Origin: Ancylobacter sp. TS-1
Lineage (GTDB): Bacteria; Pseudomonadota; Alphaproteobacteria; Rhizobiales; Xanthobacteraceae
Direction of reading: 5' to 3'
DNA length: 64,000 nucleotides
Assembly (NCBI RefSeq): GCF_009223885.1
Contig: NZ_CP045144.1
Span: 372,001 to 436,000, forward strand
Shown: one piece after another, positions 18,377-27,531 of the stretch
Layout: each line of letters starts with the position of its first letter
Numbering within the stretch: the stretch's first letter is position 1
Notes under the pieces: model-generated
What the model saw: only the letters and a program-made list of their open reading frames with translations
The model's database searches: none
Told to the model about the DNA's origin: nothing
Made by a program: the position numbers and the translations under genes

Positions 18377-19861
18377 TCAATGGTCCGGCAGGCGGTCGCC
18401 CTGCGCGAGCGAGGAGAAGCGGGTGAACTGCGCCTCGAAGGCGACCTTCACCGTGCCGGTGGGGCCGTGGCGCTGCTTGCCGATGATGACTTCGGCGGTG
18501 CCCTGGGCGGCCTTCATGTCCTGGTCCCACTTGAACCATTCCTCGCTGCCTTCCTTGGGCTCCTTGTTCTTGAGGTAATATTCCTCGCGGAAGACGAACA
18601 TCACCACGTCGGCATCCTGCTCGATCGAGCCCGATTCGCGAAGGTCGGACAATTGCGGACGCTTGTCGTCGCGGGACTCGACCTGACGCGAGAGCTGGGA
18701 GAGCGCCATGATCGGCACCGCCAGCTCCTTGGCCAGAGCCTTGAGGCCGGTGGTGATCTCGGTGATTTCCTGCACGCGGCCTTCCGACGCCTTCTTGGAC
18801 GAGCCGGTCAGCAGCTGGAGATAGTCCACCACCATGAAATCGAGGCCGCGCTGGCGCTTGAGCCGGCGGGCGCGGGCGCGAAGCTGCGCGATCGAGATAC
18901 CGCCGGTGTCGTCGATGTAGAGCGGGATGGTCTGCATCATCTGCGCGCCGGCGGCGAGCTTGTCGAAATCGCTTTCCGAGATGTCGCCGCGGCGGATCTT
19001 GTAGGAGGGAATCTCGGTCTGCTCGGCGAGGATACGGGTAGCGAGCTGCTCGGCCGACATTTCCAGCGAGAAGAAGCCGACCACGCCGCCGTCGAGGGCG
19101 CGGATCGAGCCGTCCGGCAGCGTCTCCGAGCGGTAGGCGGCGGCGACGTTGTAGGCGATGTTGGTGGCGAGCGCGGTCTTGCCCATGCCGGGACGGCCGG
19201 CGAGGATGATCAGGTCGGAGGGCTGAAGGCCGCCCATCATGTGGTCGAGGTCGTCGAGCCCGGAGGCGAGGCCGGACAGGTGGCCGTCGCGCTGGAAGGC
19301 GCGGCTGGCCATGTCGACGGCTTCCTTGAGGGCGTCGGTGAAGCGCAGGAAGCCGCCATCGTAGCGGCCGGTCTCGGCCAGCTCGTAAAGCCGCTTCTCG
19401 GCCTCCTCGATCTGGTCCTGCGGCGTGGCGTCGATCGGGGCGTCATAGGCCTCGTTGACGATCTCCTCGCCGATGGCGATCAGGTCGCGCCGCACCGACA
19501 GGTCGTAGATGGTGCGCCCGTAATCCTCGGCGTTGATGATCGTCGTCGCCTCGGCGGCGAGGCGGGCCAGATATTGCGGCACCGTCAGCCCGGCGACGTC
19601 GAGTTCGCCCGGCAGGAAGGTCTTGAGCGTGACCGGCGTCGCCACCTTGCCGGCGCGGATCAGCGCGCTCGCGGTCTCGTAGACGGCGGTGTGGATAGGC
19701 TCGAAGAAATGGCGCGGCTCGAGGAAGTCCGACACCCGGTAGAACGCCTCGTTGTTGACGAGGATCGCACCCAGCAACGCCTGCTCCGCCTCGACATTGT
19801 GCGGGGCGCTGCGGAAGGTCGCTTCGGGCGCCGCCGGCTGGCGGTTGGGGGAATCGAGCAT
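18377..19861 (-). CDS. dnaB: Replicative DNA helicase
   Basis: A 494-residue hexameric helicase of the replication fork. It has an N-terminal collar domain starting APHNVEAEQALLGAILVNN, a linker, and a RecA-like motor with Walker A GRPGMGKT, FSLEM (H1a), VVDYLQLL (Walker B) and the DnaB-type SQLSRQVE and DLRESGSIEQDAD motifs. No intein. An insert-like segment (KNKEPKEGSEEWFKWDQD) before the C-terminal strands is usual for alphaproteobacteria. About 190 bases separate it from the upstream methyltransferase gene. Confidence 0.97.
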   Translation of the reverse strand: MLDSPNRQPAAPEATFRSAPHNVEAEQALLGAILVNNEAFYRVSDFLEPRHFFEPIHTAVYETASALIRAGKVATPVTLKTFLPGELDVAGLTVPQYLARLAAEATTIINAEDYGRTIYDLSVRRDLIAIGEEIVNEAYDAPIDATPQDQIEEAEKRLYELAETGRYDGGFLRFTDALKEAVDMASRAFQRDGHLSGLASGLDDLDHMMGGLQPSDLIILAGRPGMGKTALATNIAYNVAAAYRSETLPDGSIRALDGGVVGFFSLEMSAEQLATRILAEQTEIPSYKIRRGDISESDFDKLAAGAQMMQTIPLYIDDTGGISIAQLRARARRLKRQRGLDFMVVDYLQLLTGSSKKASEGRVQEITEITTGLKALAKELAVPIMALSQLSRQVESRDDKRPQLSDLRESGSIEQDADVVMFVFREEYYLKNKEPKEGSEEWFKWDQDMKAAQGTAEVIIGKQRHGPTGTVKVAFEAQFTRFSSLAQGDRLPDH

Positions 19862-19982
19862 GTCGTATCCGGGTGCGGGTGGTGCGCCCCAACAGGAGCA
19901 CGCTTCACAGAGCTACCTTCACCCCGGGAACGAGTCCGGGCGAATCGCACGCGTCCTATTTTGTCCTGTGGAGGGCCTGTGG

Positions 19983-20012
19983 AAAGCCGAATCTCGCTTG
20001 ACGGGATTCGGC
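19983..20012 (-). terminator. Hairpin terminator after the Cfa-type gene
   Basis: Eight-base perfect arms (19986-19993 and 20005-20012) are followed, on the minus strand, by a short TTT. It lies 44 bases beyond the methyltransferase stop and upstream of dnaB, so it probably separates the two transcription units. The U-tract is short, so efficiency is uncertain. Confidence 0.5.
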
Positions 20013-20055
20013 CCCGGCGGGGGAGGGCGGCGCCTTCTCCCGGCCGTTCCCGGCG

Positions 20056-21315
20056 CTACTCGCCCGCCAGCCGCAGCCCCGGGCGGTTCTGGCGCTCCAT
20101 GTCCTTCAGCGCCTTCTCGGCCTCCGCGATATAGGTGCGCGTGAGCGGCACCACGCCCTCGCGCCGGGCGAGCTGGACCTGGAAGACCATCATGCCCTGA
20201 TGGCGGAAGGCCATCTCGGAGGAGGCGAGATAAAATTCGAACATGCGCACGAAGCGCGCATCGTAGAGCCGCTCCACCTCCTCGCGATGGGCGAGGAAGC
20301 GCTCGCGCCACGCCTTCAGCGTCTCGGCGTAATGCAGGCGCAGGATCTCGACATCGGTGACGAACAGCCCGGCCCGCTCGATGGCCGGCAGCACTTCCGA
20401 CAGCGCCGGGATGTAGCCGCCGGGGAAGATGTACTTGGCGATCCACGGATTGGTGATGCCCGGCCCCTCCGAGCGGCCGATGGAGTGGATCAGGGCGACG
20501 CCGTCCTCCTTCAGCAGCTGCGCGACCCGGGTGAAATACTCGTCGAAATGGCTGACGCCGACATGCTCGAACATGCCGACCGAGACGATGCGGTCGAACG
20601 GGCCGGGGACGTCGCGGTAGTCCTGGAGGCGGAATTCGGCGCGCTCGGCGAGGCCGCGTTCTTCGGCGCGCGAGCGGGCGACGCCGAGCTGCTCCTGCGA
20701 GAGGGTGACGCCGGTCACCTGCGCCCCGGCATTGCCGGCGAGATAGAGCCCCATGCCGCCCCAGCCGCAGCCTATGTCGAGCGCGGTGAGGCCCGGCCGG
20801 TCGAACAGCAGCTTGGCGGCGATGTGGCGCTTCTTGGCGAGCTGGGCGTCGTCGAGCGACTGGCCGGGATGCTCGAAATAGGCGCAGGAATATTGCCGGT
20901 CGGCGTCGAGGAACAGCGAGTAGAGCCGGCCGTCGAGGTCGTAATGGTGGGCGACGTTCTTCTGCGAGCGGTCGCGCGGATTGAACTGCGCCAGCCGGCG
21001 GAACAGGAAGCGCAGCTTCATGAGAAACTTCGCGCTGGCGCTCGGCACCTGCAGGCCGACCTGCGCCATCAGAACCGCGAGCACATCGGCGAGGTCGCCC
21101 TGCTCGATCTCGGCGCCGCCCTCCATGTAGGCTTCGCCGAACTTCAGTTCCGGATCGAAGAATATCCGGCGCTGCCAGGCCTGCGAGGTGAAGCGGACGG
21201 CGAGTGGCTCTCCTGTGCCGTCGCCGTAGGTGGCGCGCATGCCGGAGGCGAAGATGACGGTGAGCGAGCCGCGCTGAACGATGCGCGCGAGGACCTGCGA
21301 GAGTAACCGTTCCAT
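20056..21315 (-). CDS. Cyclopropane-fatty-acyl-phospholipid synthase family methyltransferase
   Basis: About 419 residues from ATG 21315 (the ATG at 21360 adds 15). N-terminal lipid-binding-type domain, then a SAM-binding fold with LDIGCGWGG and VSVGMFEHVG, and the family segment HHYDLDGRLYSLFLD, QYSCAYF and PGGYIPALSEV. These match Cfa/CMAS enzymes that add a methylene across an unsaturated acyl chain, using SAM, in membrane phospholipids; such changes harden membranes against acid and stationary-phase stress. Which lipid is modified cannot be read here. It lies inside a growth-gene block but has its own terminator. Confidence 0.9.
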   Translation of the reverse strand: MERLLSQVLARIVQRGSLTVIFASGMRATYGDGTGEPLAVRFTSQAWQRRIFFDPELKFGEAYMEGGAEIEQGDLADVLAVLMAQVGLQVPSASAKFLMKLRFLFRRLAQFNPRDRSQKNVAHHYDLDGRLYSLFLDADRQYSCAYFEHPGQSLDDAQLAKKRHIAAKLLFDRPGLTALDIGCGWGGMGLYLAGNAGAQVTGVTLSQEQLGVARSRAEERGLAERAEFRLQDYRDVPGPFDRIVSVGMFEHVGVSHFDEYFTRVAQLLKEDGVALIHSIGRSEGPGITNPWIAKYIFPGGYIPALSEVLPAIERAGLFVTDVEILRLHYAETLKAWRERFLAHREEVERLYDARFVRMFEFYLASSEMAFRHQGMMVFQVQLARREGVVPLTRTYIAEAEKALKDMERQNRPGLRLAGE

Positions 21316-21473
21316 CGGCCAACCCCAAAGGTACTGGCAGACCGATGACACCAGCCGCAAGGGCTGTGCGCCAAGCGATGCTGCCTGCCCATGACCTGGG
21401 CATGTCTATGATCTGCAAATCATTGCATCACATGATTTTCGTCCCGGCAATATTCCAGAGGGTGCATCTTATG

Positions 21474-21503
21474 CAAAAAAGCCCGGCCGCGAACGGCCGG
21501 GCT
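21474..21503 (-). terminator. Rho-independent terminator after rplI
   Basis: On the minus strand a 10-bp stem (21494-21503 with 21480-21489) closes a UUCG tetraloop and is followed by a run of T (21474-21480). It is 34 bases past the L9 stop and is a textbook strong terminator for the S6-S18-DUF2232-L9 operon. Confidence 0.92.
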
Positions 21504-21536
21504 ACGCCTTTTGACGTATTACGTTAGGTCAATGCT

Positions 21537-22112
21537 TCAGGCCTGCTCGTCCTCAGCCTCGACCTCGGCCTCGGCGGCGGCCTCCTCCAAGTATTCGGCC
21601 TCGTCCTCGTCCTCGTCGTCGCGAACGACCGAGAGGTCTTCGCCGCGCGACTGGCGGGCGGCTTCCTCGGCGCTGCGGGCGACGTTGGCGCGCACGTTAA
21701 CCTCGACCTCGGGGTGCAGCGTCACCGGGACGTCGTGCAGGCCGATGGTCTTGATCGGGTGGTTGAGGACGATCTGCTGGCGCGAGACCGAGAAGCCGGC
21801 GGCGGTCAGGCCCTCGGCGACGTCACGCGAGGACACCGAGCCGTAGAGCTGGCCGGTTTCGCCGGCCTGGCGCACCAGCACGACCTCGGTGCCGGCGAGC
21901 TTCTCGCCGACCTTGATCGCCTCGGACTTCAGTTCGAGGTTGCGGGCCTCGAGCTGGGCCTTCATCGAGTCGAAGCGGCTCTTGTTGTCCTTGGTGGCGC
22001 GCAGCGCCTTGCCCGAGGGCAGGAGGAAATTGCGGGCGAACCCGTCCTTGACGCGGACGATGTCGCCGATCTGGCCGAGCTTGGCCACGCGTTCCAGCAG
22101 AATGACTTCCAT
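21537..22112 (-). CDS. rplI: 50S ribosomal protein L9
   Basis: A 191-residue L9 from ATG 22112. The N-terminal RNA-binding domain ([19 protein letters not shown], then [16 protein letters not shown]) is followed by the long connecting helix and C-terminal domain. The protein has a roughly 40-residue Glu/Asp/Ala-rich acidic tail beyond the usual ~150-residue length, common in alphaproteobacterial L9. Last gene of the rpsF operon. Confidence 0.97.
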   Translation of the reverse strand: MEVILLERVAKLGQIGDIVRVKDGFARNFLLPSGKALRATKDNKSRFDSMKAQLEARNLELKSEAIKVGEKLAGTEVVLVRQAGETGQLYGSVSSRDVAEGLTAAGFSVSRQQIVLNHPIKTIGLHDVPVTLHPEVEVNVRANVARSAEEAARQSRGEDLSVVRDDEDEDEAEYLEEAAAEAEVEAEDEQA

Positions 22113-22156
22113 TTTCGTTCTCCGTTCTATGTCGTCTGATTTCAATCGGGGCAGGG

Positions 22157-23113
22157 TCAGCCGTCGTTGGCTGCCGGCGGACCGCCCTTGGGGCCCCCGC
22201 GCCGGAAGCGGCCGCGAAGGCCGAAAAGGGTTTCGACAAGGCCGAGCAGGGCGAGGGCCGCGAAGGGCCAGCCCAGCGCCAGCGCGGCGATCCACACCGT
22301 CGCGATCACCAGCGAGCGGCCGGCGGCGCCGCGGGTGATCCAGTGGATGGTGGCGAGGCCGATGAAGCCGAAAGCCATGATCAGCGTGGCGCTGAGCAGT
22401 TCCGCCAGCAGCCCGACGAAGCCGCCGGCCAGGCTGGCGGCGATCAGCGTGCCGGCCAGCAGCGCCGTGCTCGCGCGCGGCACCGAGATGGTGGCAAGGT
22501 CCGGCCAGGGGCGCATCAGCCGGCCCGACAGGCGCGCGGCATGGGCGCCGAGCCAGAGATTGCCGAGCTGCGTCACCATGGTGACGACGGCGGCGGCCGG
22601 CGGCATCACCACCACCAGAAGGTCGATCAGCCGCTCCATCTCGGCGCCACCGGCGCCGGGATTCTCCTCCAGCATCGCCTGAAACAGCGTGCGCAGCGCG
22701 GCCTGGTAGCCCTCGACCGAGCCGGCCACCAGCGGGATCAGCGCCGCCACGGCGAGGCAGCCGAGAATCGCGGCCGCCAGCACCACGCGGCCGATCGGGA
22801 ACCACTCGAACGGGCCGTCCGGCTGCGACTGGCGGGCCATCAGGGCGAGATAGGAAAGCACATAGGCGGGCAGGCCGACGCCGGCGACATAGGCCAGCAA
22901 CAGGTCGAGCCCGAAGAACACGCCGATGGCGACGGCGGCCGACGACGCGGCGGTCAGCGCGGCGACATGCGTCCAGCCGAGACCGACGATGAGGATGGGC
23001 AGCGGGGCGAGGTAGAACAGGGGCAGGGCAATGGCGTTGCCGGTCGCGACGGTGGCGACCAGAAGGGCGGACGCCGCACCGGCGCCGAACGCTATGAGCC
23101 AGTTCTGTATCAT
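22157..23113 (-). CDS. DUF2232 membrane protein
   Basis: A 318-residue protein with about eight hydrophobic helices and a Gly/Arg/Pro-rich C-terminal tail. Its position between rpsR and rplI is conserved in alphaproteobacteria, and it resembles the YybS-like/ECF-S-like DUF2232 family. Function is unknown; the association with ribosomal genes is positional. It begins 144 bases after rpsR and ends 44 bases before rplI. Confidence 0.88.
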   Translation of the reverse strand: MIQNWLIAFGAGAASALLVATVATGNAIALPLFYLAPLPILIVGLGWTHVAALTAASSAAVAIGVFFGLDLLLAYVAGVGLPAYVLSYLALMARQSQPDGPFEWFPIGRVVLAAAILGCLAVAALIPLVAGSVEGYQAALRTLFQAMLEENPGAGGAEMERLIDLLVVVMPPAAAVVTMVTQLGNLWLGAHAARLSGRLMRPWPDLATISVPRASTALLAGTLIAASLAGGFVGLLAELLSATLIMAFGFIGLATIHWITRGAAGRSLVIATVWIAALALGWPFAALALLGLVETLFGLRGRFRRGGPKGGPPAANDG

Positions 23114-23257
23114 CGACGCGCTGTCCCGCTTTCGGCGGTTAGAGGCGGATCATGTCCGCCCCAGCCAAGCTCCACGGGATCAGCCCCGTGGACCTGTCGG
23201 AAATTTCTCGTATGCGACGTCCCCGGCCGGAGCCGGGGACGCTAGGGCGTCACGCGA

Positions 23258-23527
23258 TCAGCGGATCACGAAGGGCAGCAGGCCGAGGAAGCGCGAGCGC
23301 TTGATCGCCTGGGCCAGTTCGCGCTGCTTCTTGGCCGAGACGGCCGTGATGCGCGAGGGAACGATCTTGCCGCGCTCGGAGATGTAGCGCTGCAGCAGGC
23401 GCACGTCCTTGTAGTCGATCTTCGGCGCGTTGGCGCCGGAGAACGGGCAGGTCTTGCGACGGCGGAAGAAGGGGCGACGGGCGCCCGAGGAGTTCGCGGA
23501 AGGACCGCCAGTACCACCGAAAGCCAT
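23258..23527 (-). CDS. rpsR: 30S ribosomal protein S18
   Basis: An 89-residue S18. ATG 23527 overlaps the rpsF TGA by one base (TGATG), which fixes the start and implies translational coupling. The core [33 protein letters not shown] and [11 protein letters not shown] matches the family. S18 pairs with S6 on the 30S platform. Confidence 0.97.
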   Translation of the reverse strand: MAFGGTGGPSANSSGARRPFFRRRKTCPFSGANAPKIDYKDVRLLQRYISERGKIVPSRITAVSAKKQRELAQAIKRSRFLGLLPFVIR

Positions 23528-24006
23528 CACTCGTTCTCCTGGTTGGCCGGAGCCTCATCACGGTCGCGGCGCGGGCCACGATCGCCACGGTCGCCGCCGA
23601 AGCCGCGACCACCACCACCACCGAAGCCACGGTCGCCGCCGAAGCCGCGATCACCGAAGCCGCGATCGCCGCGATCGTCACGGTCACGCTTCTGCAGCAT
23701 GACGGACTGGCCTTCCTCAAGCTCCTCGACGCGGATCGTCAGGACGCGAAGCACGTCCTCGTCGATGCGCTGCTGGCGCTCGAGCTCGGCAACCGCCGCC
23801 GCCGGGGCGTCGATGTTGAGCAGCGAGAAATGGGCCTTGCGGTTCTTGCGGATGCGATAGGTGAGCGTCTTCACGCCCCAGTACTCGGTCTTGAGGACCG
23901 AGCCGCCATTCGCTTCGATCACGCCCTTGAATCGGGCGGTGAGTTCCTCGACCTGCTGCGCCGTGACGTCCTGGCGCGCGAGGAACACGTGCTCGTAGAG
24001 AGCCAT
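23527..24006 (-). CDS. rpsF: 30S ribosomal protein S6 with RG-rich tail
   Basis: A 159-residue S6 from ATG 24006 ([13 protein letters not shown]). The normal ~100-residue S6 fold (ending near [14 protein letters not shown]) is followed by about 50 residues of repeated DRG, GFGGDRG and Gly-run motifs, like eukaryotic RGG boxes. The DNA encoding the tail is itself repetitive. Such tails occur on S6 of several Hyphomicrobiales and probably contact RNA (inference). First gene of the operon. Confidence 0.97.
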   Translation of the reverse strand: MALYEHVFLARQDVTAQQVEELTARFKGVIEANGGSVLKTEYWGVKTLTYRIRKNRKAHFSLLNIDAPAAAVAELERQQRIDEDVLRVLTIRVEELEEGQSVMLQKRDRDDRGDRGFGDRGFGGDRGFGGGGGRGFGGDRGDRGPRRDRDEAPANQENE

Positions 24007-24025
24007 GTTTCGTGCCTTTCCAATA

Positions 24026-24054
24026 GGATACCGCACCATTGCGGCCCATCATCC
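24026..24054 (-). promoter_or_regulatory. Candidate S6:S18 autoregulatory leader hairpin
   Basis: Just upstream of rpsF the minus-strand leader can form GGAT/ATCC, a 6-base internal bulge, then CCGCA/UGCGG closed by an AUGG loop, about 20 bases before the start codon. Many bacterial rpsF mRNAs carry a bulged hairpin bound by the S6:S18 complex. The location and shape fit, but I could not confirm the conserved bulge sequence. A further 8-bp hairpin lies upstream at 24068-24090. Confidence 0.35.
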
Positions 24055-24230
24055 CGGCGCCGAGCCCTTCGAGCCCCGGAAAGGCTCGAACAATCTCGAA
24101 GGCGGGGACACGGGACGACGCAGACCCTCGGGCCTGCTGCCGGCACGGGGATGAGCCCATGCGCGACCGTCCGTTCAGCCCCCGGCCGGGACTGACAGTG
24201 CGCGGGCTTATACGTGAAAAGCGGCGGAAA

Positions 24231-25100
24231 TCAAGGCCGAGACGCGGCGGCGATCGACGGTTCGGGTATCGCGGGCGCAACGGTGGCGCCGTCCACCTCG
24301 CTGCACACGCGGCCGCGACCGGACCGTTTGGCGCGGTAGAGCGCCTCGTCCGCCCGTCCGGTCAGCGAGGAGGCGCTGTCGCCGCGCCGGAAGGTGGCGA
24401 CGCCGAGGCTCAGCGCGACCGCAAGCGCATGGCCTCCCATCGCGAAGGGCGTGGCGGTGGCGGCCATGCGAAGCCGCTCGGCCAACGCCTTGCCCTGATC
24501 GAGGTCGCTGTGCAGGGCGATGACGGCGAATTCCTCGCCGCCCGTGCGAAACACGCGGTCGGTGCGCCGTCCCTGCGAGGTGAGGAGCCGGGCGACATGG
24601 ACGAGCACGTCGTCGCCGCGATCATGTCCATATTCGTCGTTCACCTGCTTGAAGTGATCGACATCGATGACGATGAGGGCGAAACCGGCGGTTCCCGCGC
24701 CGGCGGCATCCATCGCGTCGGTGAGGGCGCCGATGAAGGCGCGCCGATTGGCAAGGCCGGTCAGCGGGTCGGTGTAGGCGGCGTTCTCCAGTTCGGCGAT
24801 CTTCATGACGTCTCGGGCGGTCCGCCGCGCCAGCGTGACGACGCCGAACATGAAGCTGGCCGCCGTGACGTCGAGGGCCGCGCCCAGCAGGGCGCTGCTG
24901 CCGCCCGGCTCGACGGTCAGGCGGTTGAGCGCCGAGAAGGTGCCCAGCACCAGCGTCGCCGCGAGCAGCCACGACATGCCGAGCCAGGCGCGGCGAAGGG
25001 CGCGGCGCGGCGCCATATGCGCCAGTCGGAAGGCGCGCATGCCGGCGGCGCCGACGAGAAAGAAGGAGAGAAGGTCAAGCAGCAGGACGAGGGTGGTCAT
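24231..25100 (-). CDS. Membrane-bound GGDEF diguanylate cyclase with I-site
   Basis: About 289 residues from ATG 25100; a GTG at 25127 would add nine. Three hydrophobic helices (to about residue 95) anchor a GGDEF domain: ELENAAYTDPLTGLANRRAF, IDVDHFKQVNDEYGHDRGD, and GGEEF. Five residues before GGEEF lies RRTD, an intact RxxD inhibitory site, so unlike the cyclase at 4911-6110 this enzyme should be product-inhibited. It is divergent from fabD. Confidence 0.93.
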   Translation of the reverse strand: MTTLVLLLDLLSFFLVGAAGMRAFRLAHMAPRRALRRAWLGMSWLLAATLVLGTFSALNRLTVEPGGSSALLGAALDVTAASFMFGVVTLARRTARDVMKIAELENAAYTDPLTGLANRRAFIGALTDAMDAAGAGTAGFALIVIDVDHFKQVNDEYGHDRGDDVLVHVARLLTSQGRRTDRVFRTGGEEFAVIALHSDLDQGKALAERLRMAATATPFAMGGHALAVALSLGVATFRRGDSASSLTGRADEALYRAKRSGRGRVCSEVDGATVAPAIPEPSIAAASRP

Positions 25101-25275
25101 CTGAACCGTTTCGAATGTACGCGCCACGAGGTGCCGTTCGGGCGGGAGCCGAGCGGGGAACTCCGTGAAGGGCCCAGGGCACGGCGCGCCGCCTCCCGGG
25201 CCTTGCAGCTTGACATGGGGCGCCGGCCGGTGTTCCTGCGCCCGCCAATTCCTAGCGCAAGAGTAACCTTACGTC

Positions 25276-26223
25276 ATGAGCAGCGCGTTCGTTTTCCCCG
25301 GCCAGGGCAGTCAGGCCGTCGGCATGGGTAAGTCCCTCGCCGACAGCTTCGCCGTCGCGCGCGCCGTTTTCGAGGAAGTCGACGAGGCGCTCGGCGAGAA
25401 GCTCTCCACCATCATGTGGGACGGGCCGATCGAGACGCTGACGCTGACCGCCAACACCCAGCCCGCCCTCATGGCCGCCTCGGTGGCCGCGCTGCGGGTG
25501 CTGGAGAGCGAGGCCGGCCTCGATCTCGCCCGTGACGCCGCCTTCGTCGCGGGCCATTCGCTGGGCGAATATTCCGCGCTCGCCGCCGCCGGCTCGATCT
25601 CGCTCGCCGACACGGCCCGGCTGCTGCGCCTGCGCGGCACCGCCATGCAGGCGGCGACGCCGGTCGGCACCGGCGCCATGGCGGCGATCCTCGGCCTCGA
25701 TTTCGAGCAGGTCGTCGCCGTCGCCGCCGAAGCGGCTCAGGGTGAGGTCTGCGACATCGCCAATGACAACGCGCCCGGTCAGGTCGTGGTCTCCGGAGAT
25801 GCCGCGGCCGTCGAGCGGGCCTGCGAGATCGCCAAGCGCGAGGGCGCCATGCGCGCCATCCTGCTGACCGTTTCCGCGCCCTTCCATTGCCGGCTGATCG
25901 CCTCCGCCGCCGACGCCATGCGCGAGGCGCTGGCCGGTGTCGAGGTGCGCGCGCCGAAGGTGCCGCTGGTCGCCAACGTGACCGCCGCGCCCGTGACCGA
26001 TCCGGACGAGATCCGCGCCCTGCTGGTGAAGCAGGTCACGAGCACGGTACGCTGGCGCGAATCCGTTTCCTTCATGGCGGGGCAGGGCGTCACCCGCCTC
26101 GTCGAGGTCGGCACTGGCAAGGTGCTGTCCGGCCTCACCAAGCGTATCGCCCGGCAGGTTGCCGCCGCCAATGTCGCAACGCCCGAGGATGTCGCCGCCT
26201 TCGCCGCCCCGGCGGAAGCGTGA
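25276..26223 (+). CDS. fabD: Malonyl-CoA:ACP transacylase
   Basis: A 315-residue enzyme that moves malonyl from CoA to acyl carrier protein. GQGSQ at the N-terminus and GHSLGEYSA with catalytic Ser95; the histidine is in SAPFHCRL. Start ATG 25276. First gene of the fab cluster, followed 33 bases later by fabG. Confidence 0.97.
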   Translation: MSSAFVFPGQGSQAVGMGKSLADSFAVARAVFEEVDEALGEKLSTIMWDGPIETLTLTANTQPALMAASVAALRVLESEAGLDLARDAAFVAGHSLGEYSALAAAGSISLADTARLLRLRGTAMQAATPVGTGAMAAILGLDFEQVVAVAAEAAQGEVCDIANDNAPGQVVVSGDAAAVERACEIAKREGAMRAILLTVSAPFHCRLIASAADAMREALAGVEVRAPKVPLVANVTAAPVTDPDEIRALLVKQVTSTVRWRESVSFMAGQGVTRLVEVGTGKVLSGLTKRIARQVAAANVATPEDVAAFAAPAEA

Positions 26224-26256
26224 CGGTCCCGGCTTGAGAGATATCAGGAGAGTCCC

Positions 26257-26994
26257 GTGTTCGATCTGACAGGCAAGACGGCCCTCGTCACCGGCGCGAC
26301 GGGTGGCATCGGCGGCGCCATCGCCCGGTCGCTGCACGCGCAGGGGGCCACGGTGGCGCTTTCGGGCACCCGCCGCGAGGTGCTGGAGGCGCTGGCCGCC
26401 GAACTCGGCGAGCGCACCCATGTGCTCCCCGCCGACCTCGCCAACATCGAGCAGGTCGAGGCCCTCGTGCCGCAGGCCGAGGAGGCGATGGGCGCCCTCG
26501 ACATTCTGGTCAACAATGCCGGCATCACCCGCGACGGCCTGTTCGTGCGCCTCTCCGACGAGGCGTGGGACACGGTGATCGCGGTGAACCTCACCGCCGG
26601 CTTCCGCCTGACCCGGGCCGCCGCCCGTTCCATGATGCGCCGGCGCACCGGCCGCGTCATCGGCATCACCTCGGTGGTGGGCGTCACCGGCAATGCCGGC
26701 CAGGGCAATTATGCCGCCGCCAAGGCGGGGCTTATCGGCATGTCGAAGGCGCTGGCCAAGGAAGTGGCGGCGCGCGGCGTGACGGTGAACTGCATCGCGC
26801 CGGGCTTCATCGCCACGCCGATGACGCATGTGCTGAACGACAAGCAGAAGGAAGCGATTCTCTCCGCCGTGCCGGCCGCCCGGCTGGGCACGCCGGAAGA
26901 CATCGCCGCCGCTGCCGTTTATCTCGCCTCCGACGAGGCCGCCTATGTGACGGGCCAGACCCTGCACGTGAACGGCGGAATGGCGATGATCTGA
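26257..26994 (+). CDS. fabG: 3-oxoacyl-ACP reductase
   Basis: A 245-residue SDR that reduces 3-oxoacyl-ACP with NADPH. The start is GTG 26257 with AGGAGA upstream. Motifs: GATGGIG (13-19), NNAG, Ser139, and Tyr152/Lys156 in NYAAAK. Ends with the FabG signature HVNGGMAMI. Confidence 0.96.
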   Translation: MFDLTGKTALVTGATGGIGGAIARSLHAQGATVALSGTRREVLEALAAELGERTHVLPADLANIEQVEALVPQAEEAMGALDILVNNAGITRDGLFVRLSDEAWDTVIAVNLTAGFRLTRAAARSMMRRRTGRVIGITSVVGVTGNAGQGNYAAAKAGLIGMSKALAKEVAARGVTVNCIAPGFIATPMTHVLNDKQKEAILSAVPAARLGTPEDIAAAAVYLASDEAAYVTGQTLHVNGGMAMI

Positions 26995-27015
26995 GCAAGG
27001 CCGCGCCGACCGCTG

Positions 27016-27030
27016 TTAACCCGCTCTTTA
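27016..27030. promoter_or_regulatory. CtrA-like box upstream of acpP
   Basis: TTAA, seven bases, then TTTA: one mismatch from the CtrA consensus TTAA-N7-TTAA. It lies in the 227-base fabG-acpP gap, about 190 bases before acpP. The A/T-rich match stands out in very GC-rich DNA, but binding is untested. Confidence 0.35.
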
Positions 27031-27221
27031 CGGTGCTGGTTTTGGTGGTTGAAGTGTGCTAACGACCGCCTCGGCTCACAGGGGTGGACACCGCGACACC
27101 GTCGTGGATTCGTCCGGACACCTCCTGTAATCGGGGCAGAAAACAGGCCGCCAGCACCGCGTTCGCGCGGGGGCCAAATGGAACAACGTAGCAACCTCCG
27201 GATACGGACGAGGGTGAACCG

Positions 27222-27458
27222 ATGAGCGATATTGCCGAGCGCGTGAAGAAGATTGTAGCCGAGCATCTGGGCGTCGAGCCCGAGAAGGTTACCGATAATG
27301 CCAGCTTCATCGACGATCTCGGCGCCGACAGCCTCGACACGGTCGAGCTGGTCATGGCCTTCGAAGAGGCCTTCAACGTCGAGATCCCGGACGATGCCGC
27401 CGAGACGATCCTGACCGTCGGCGACGCGATCAAGTTCCTGGAAAAGAACGCGGCCTGA
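27222..27458 (+). CDS. acpP: Acyl carrier protein
   Basis: A 78-residue acidic four-helix protein carrying acyl chains in fatty-acid synthesis. The phosphopantetheine serine is Ser37 in [12 protein letters not shown] 27222. The 227-base gap before it suggests its own promoter, consistent with the high level of ACP needed. Confidence 0.98.
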   Translation: MSDIAERVKKIVAEHLGVEPEKVTDNASFIDDLGADSLDTVELVMAFEEAFNVEIPDDAAETILTVGDAIKFLEKNAA

Positions 27459-27531
27459 GGGCTGCTCACATGCGCTGCGGCGGGGGTCCCGTCGCGGCGC
27501 CCACAGGTCAGAAGTTCCCCGGAGACATCGT

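Noticed and set aside
23218..23241. GC hairpin after rpsR as a terminator
   Set aside because: The stem is good but no U-tract follows on the minus strand, and DUF2232 and rplI continue downstream, so it is at most an attenuator or mRNA-stability element.
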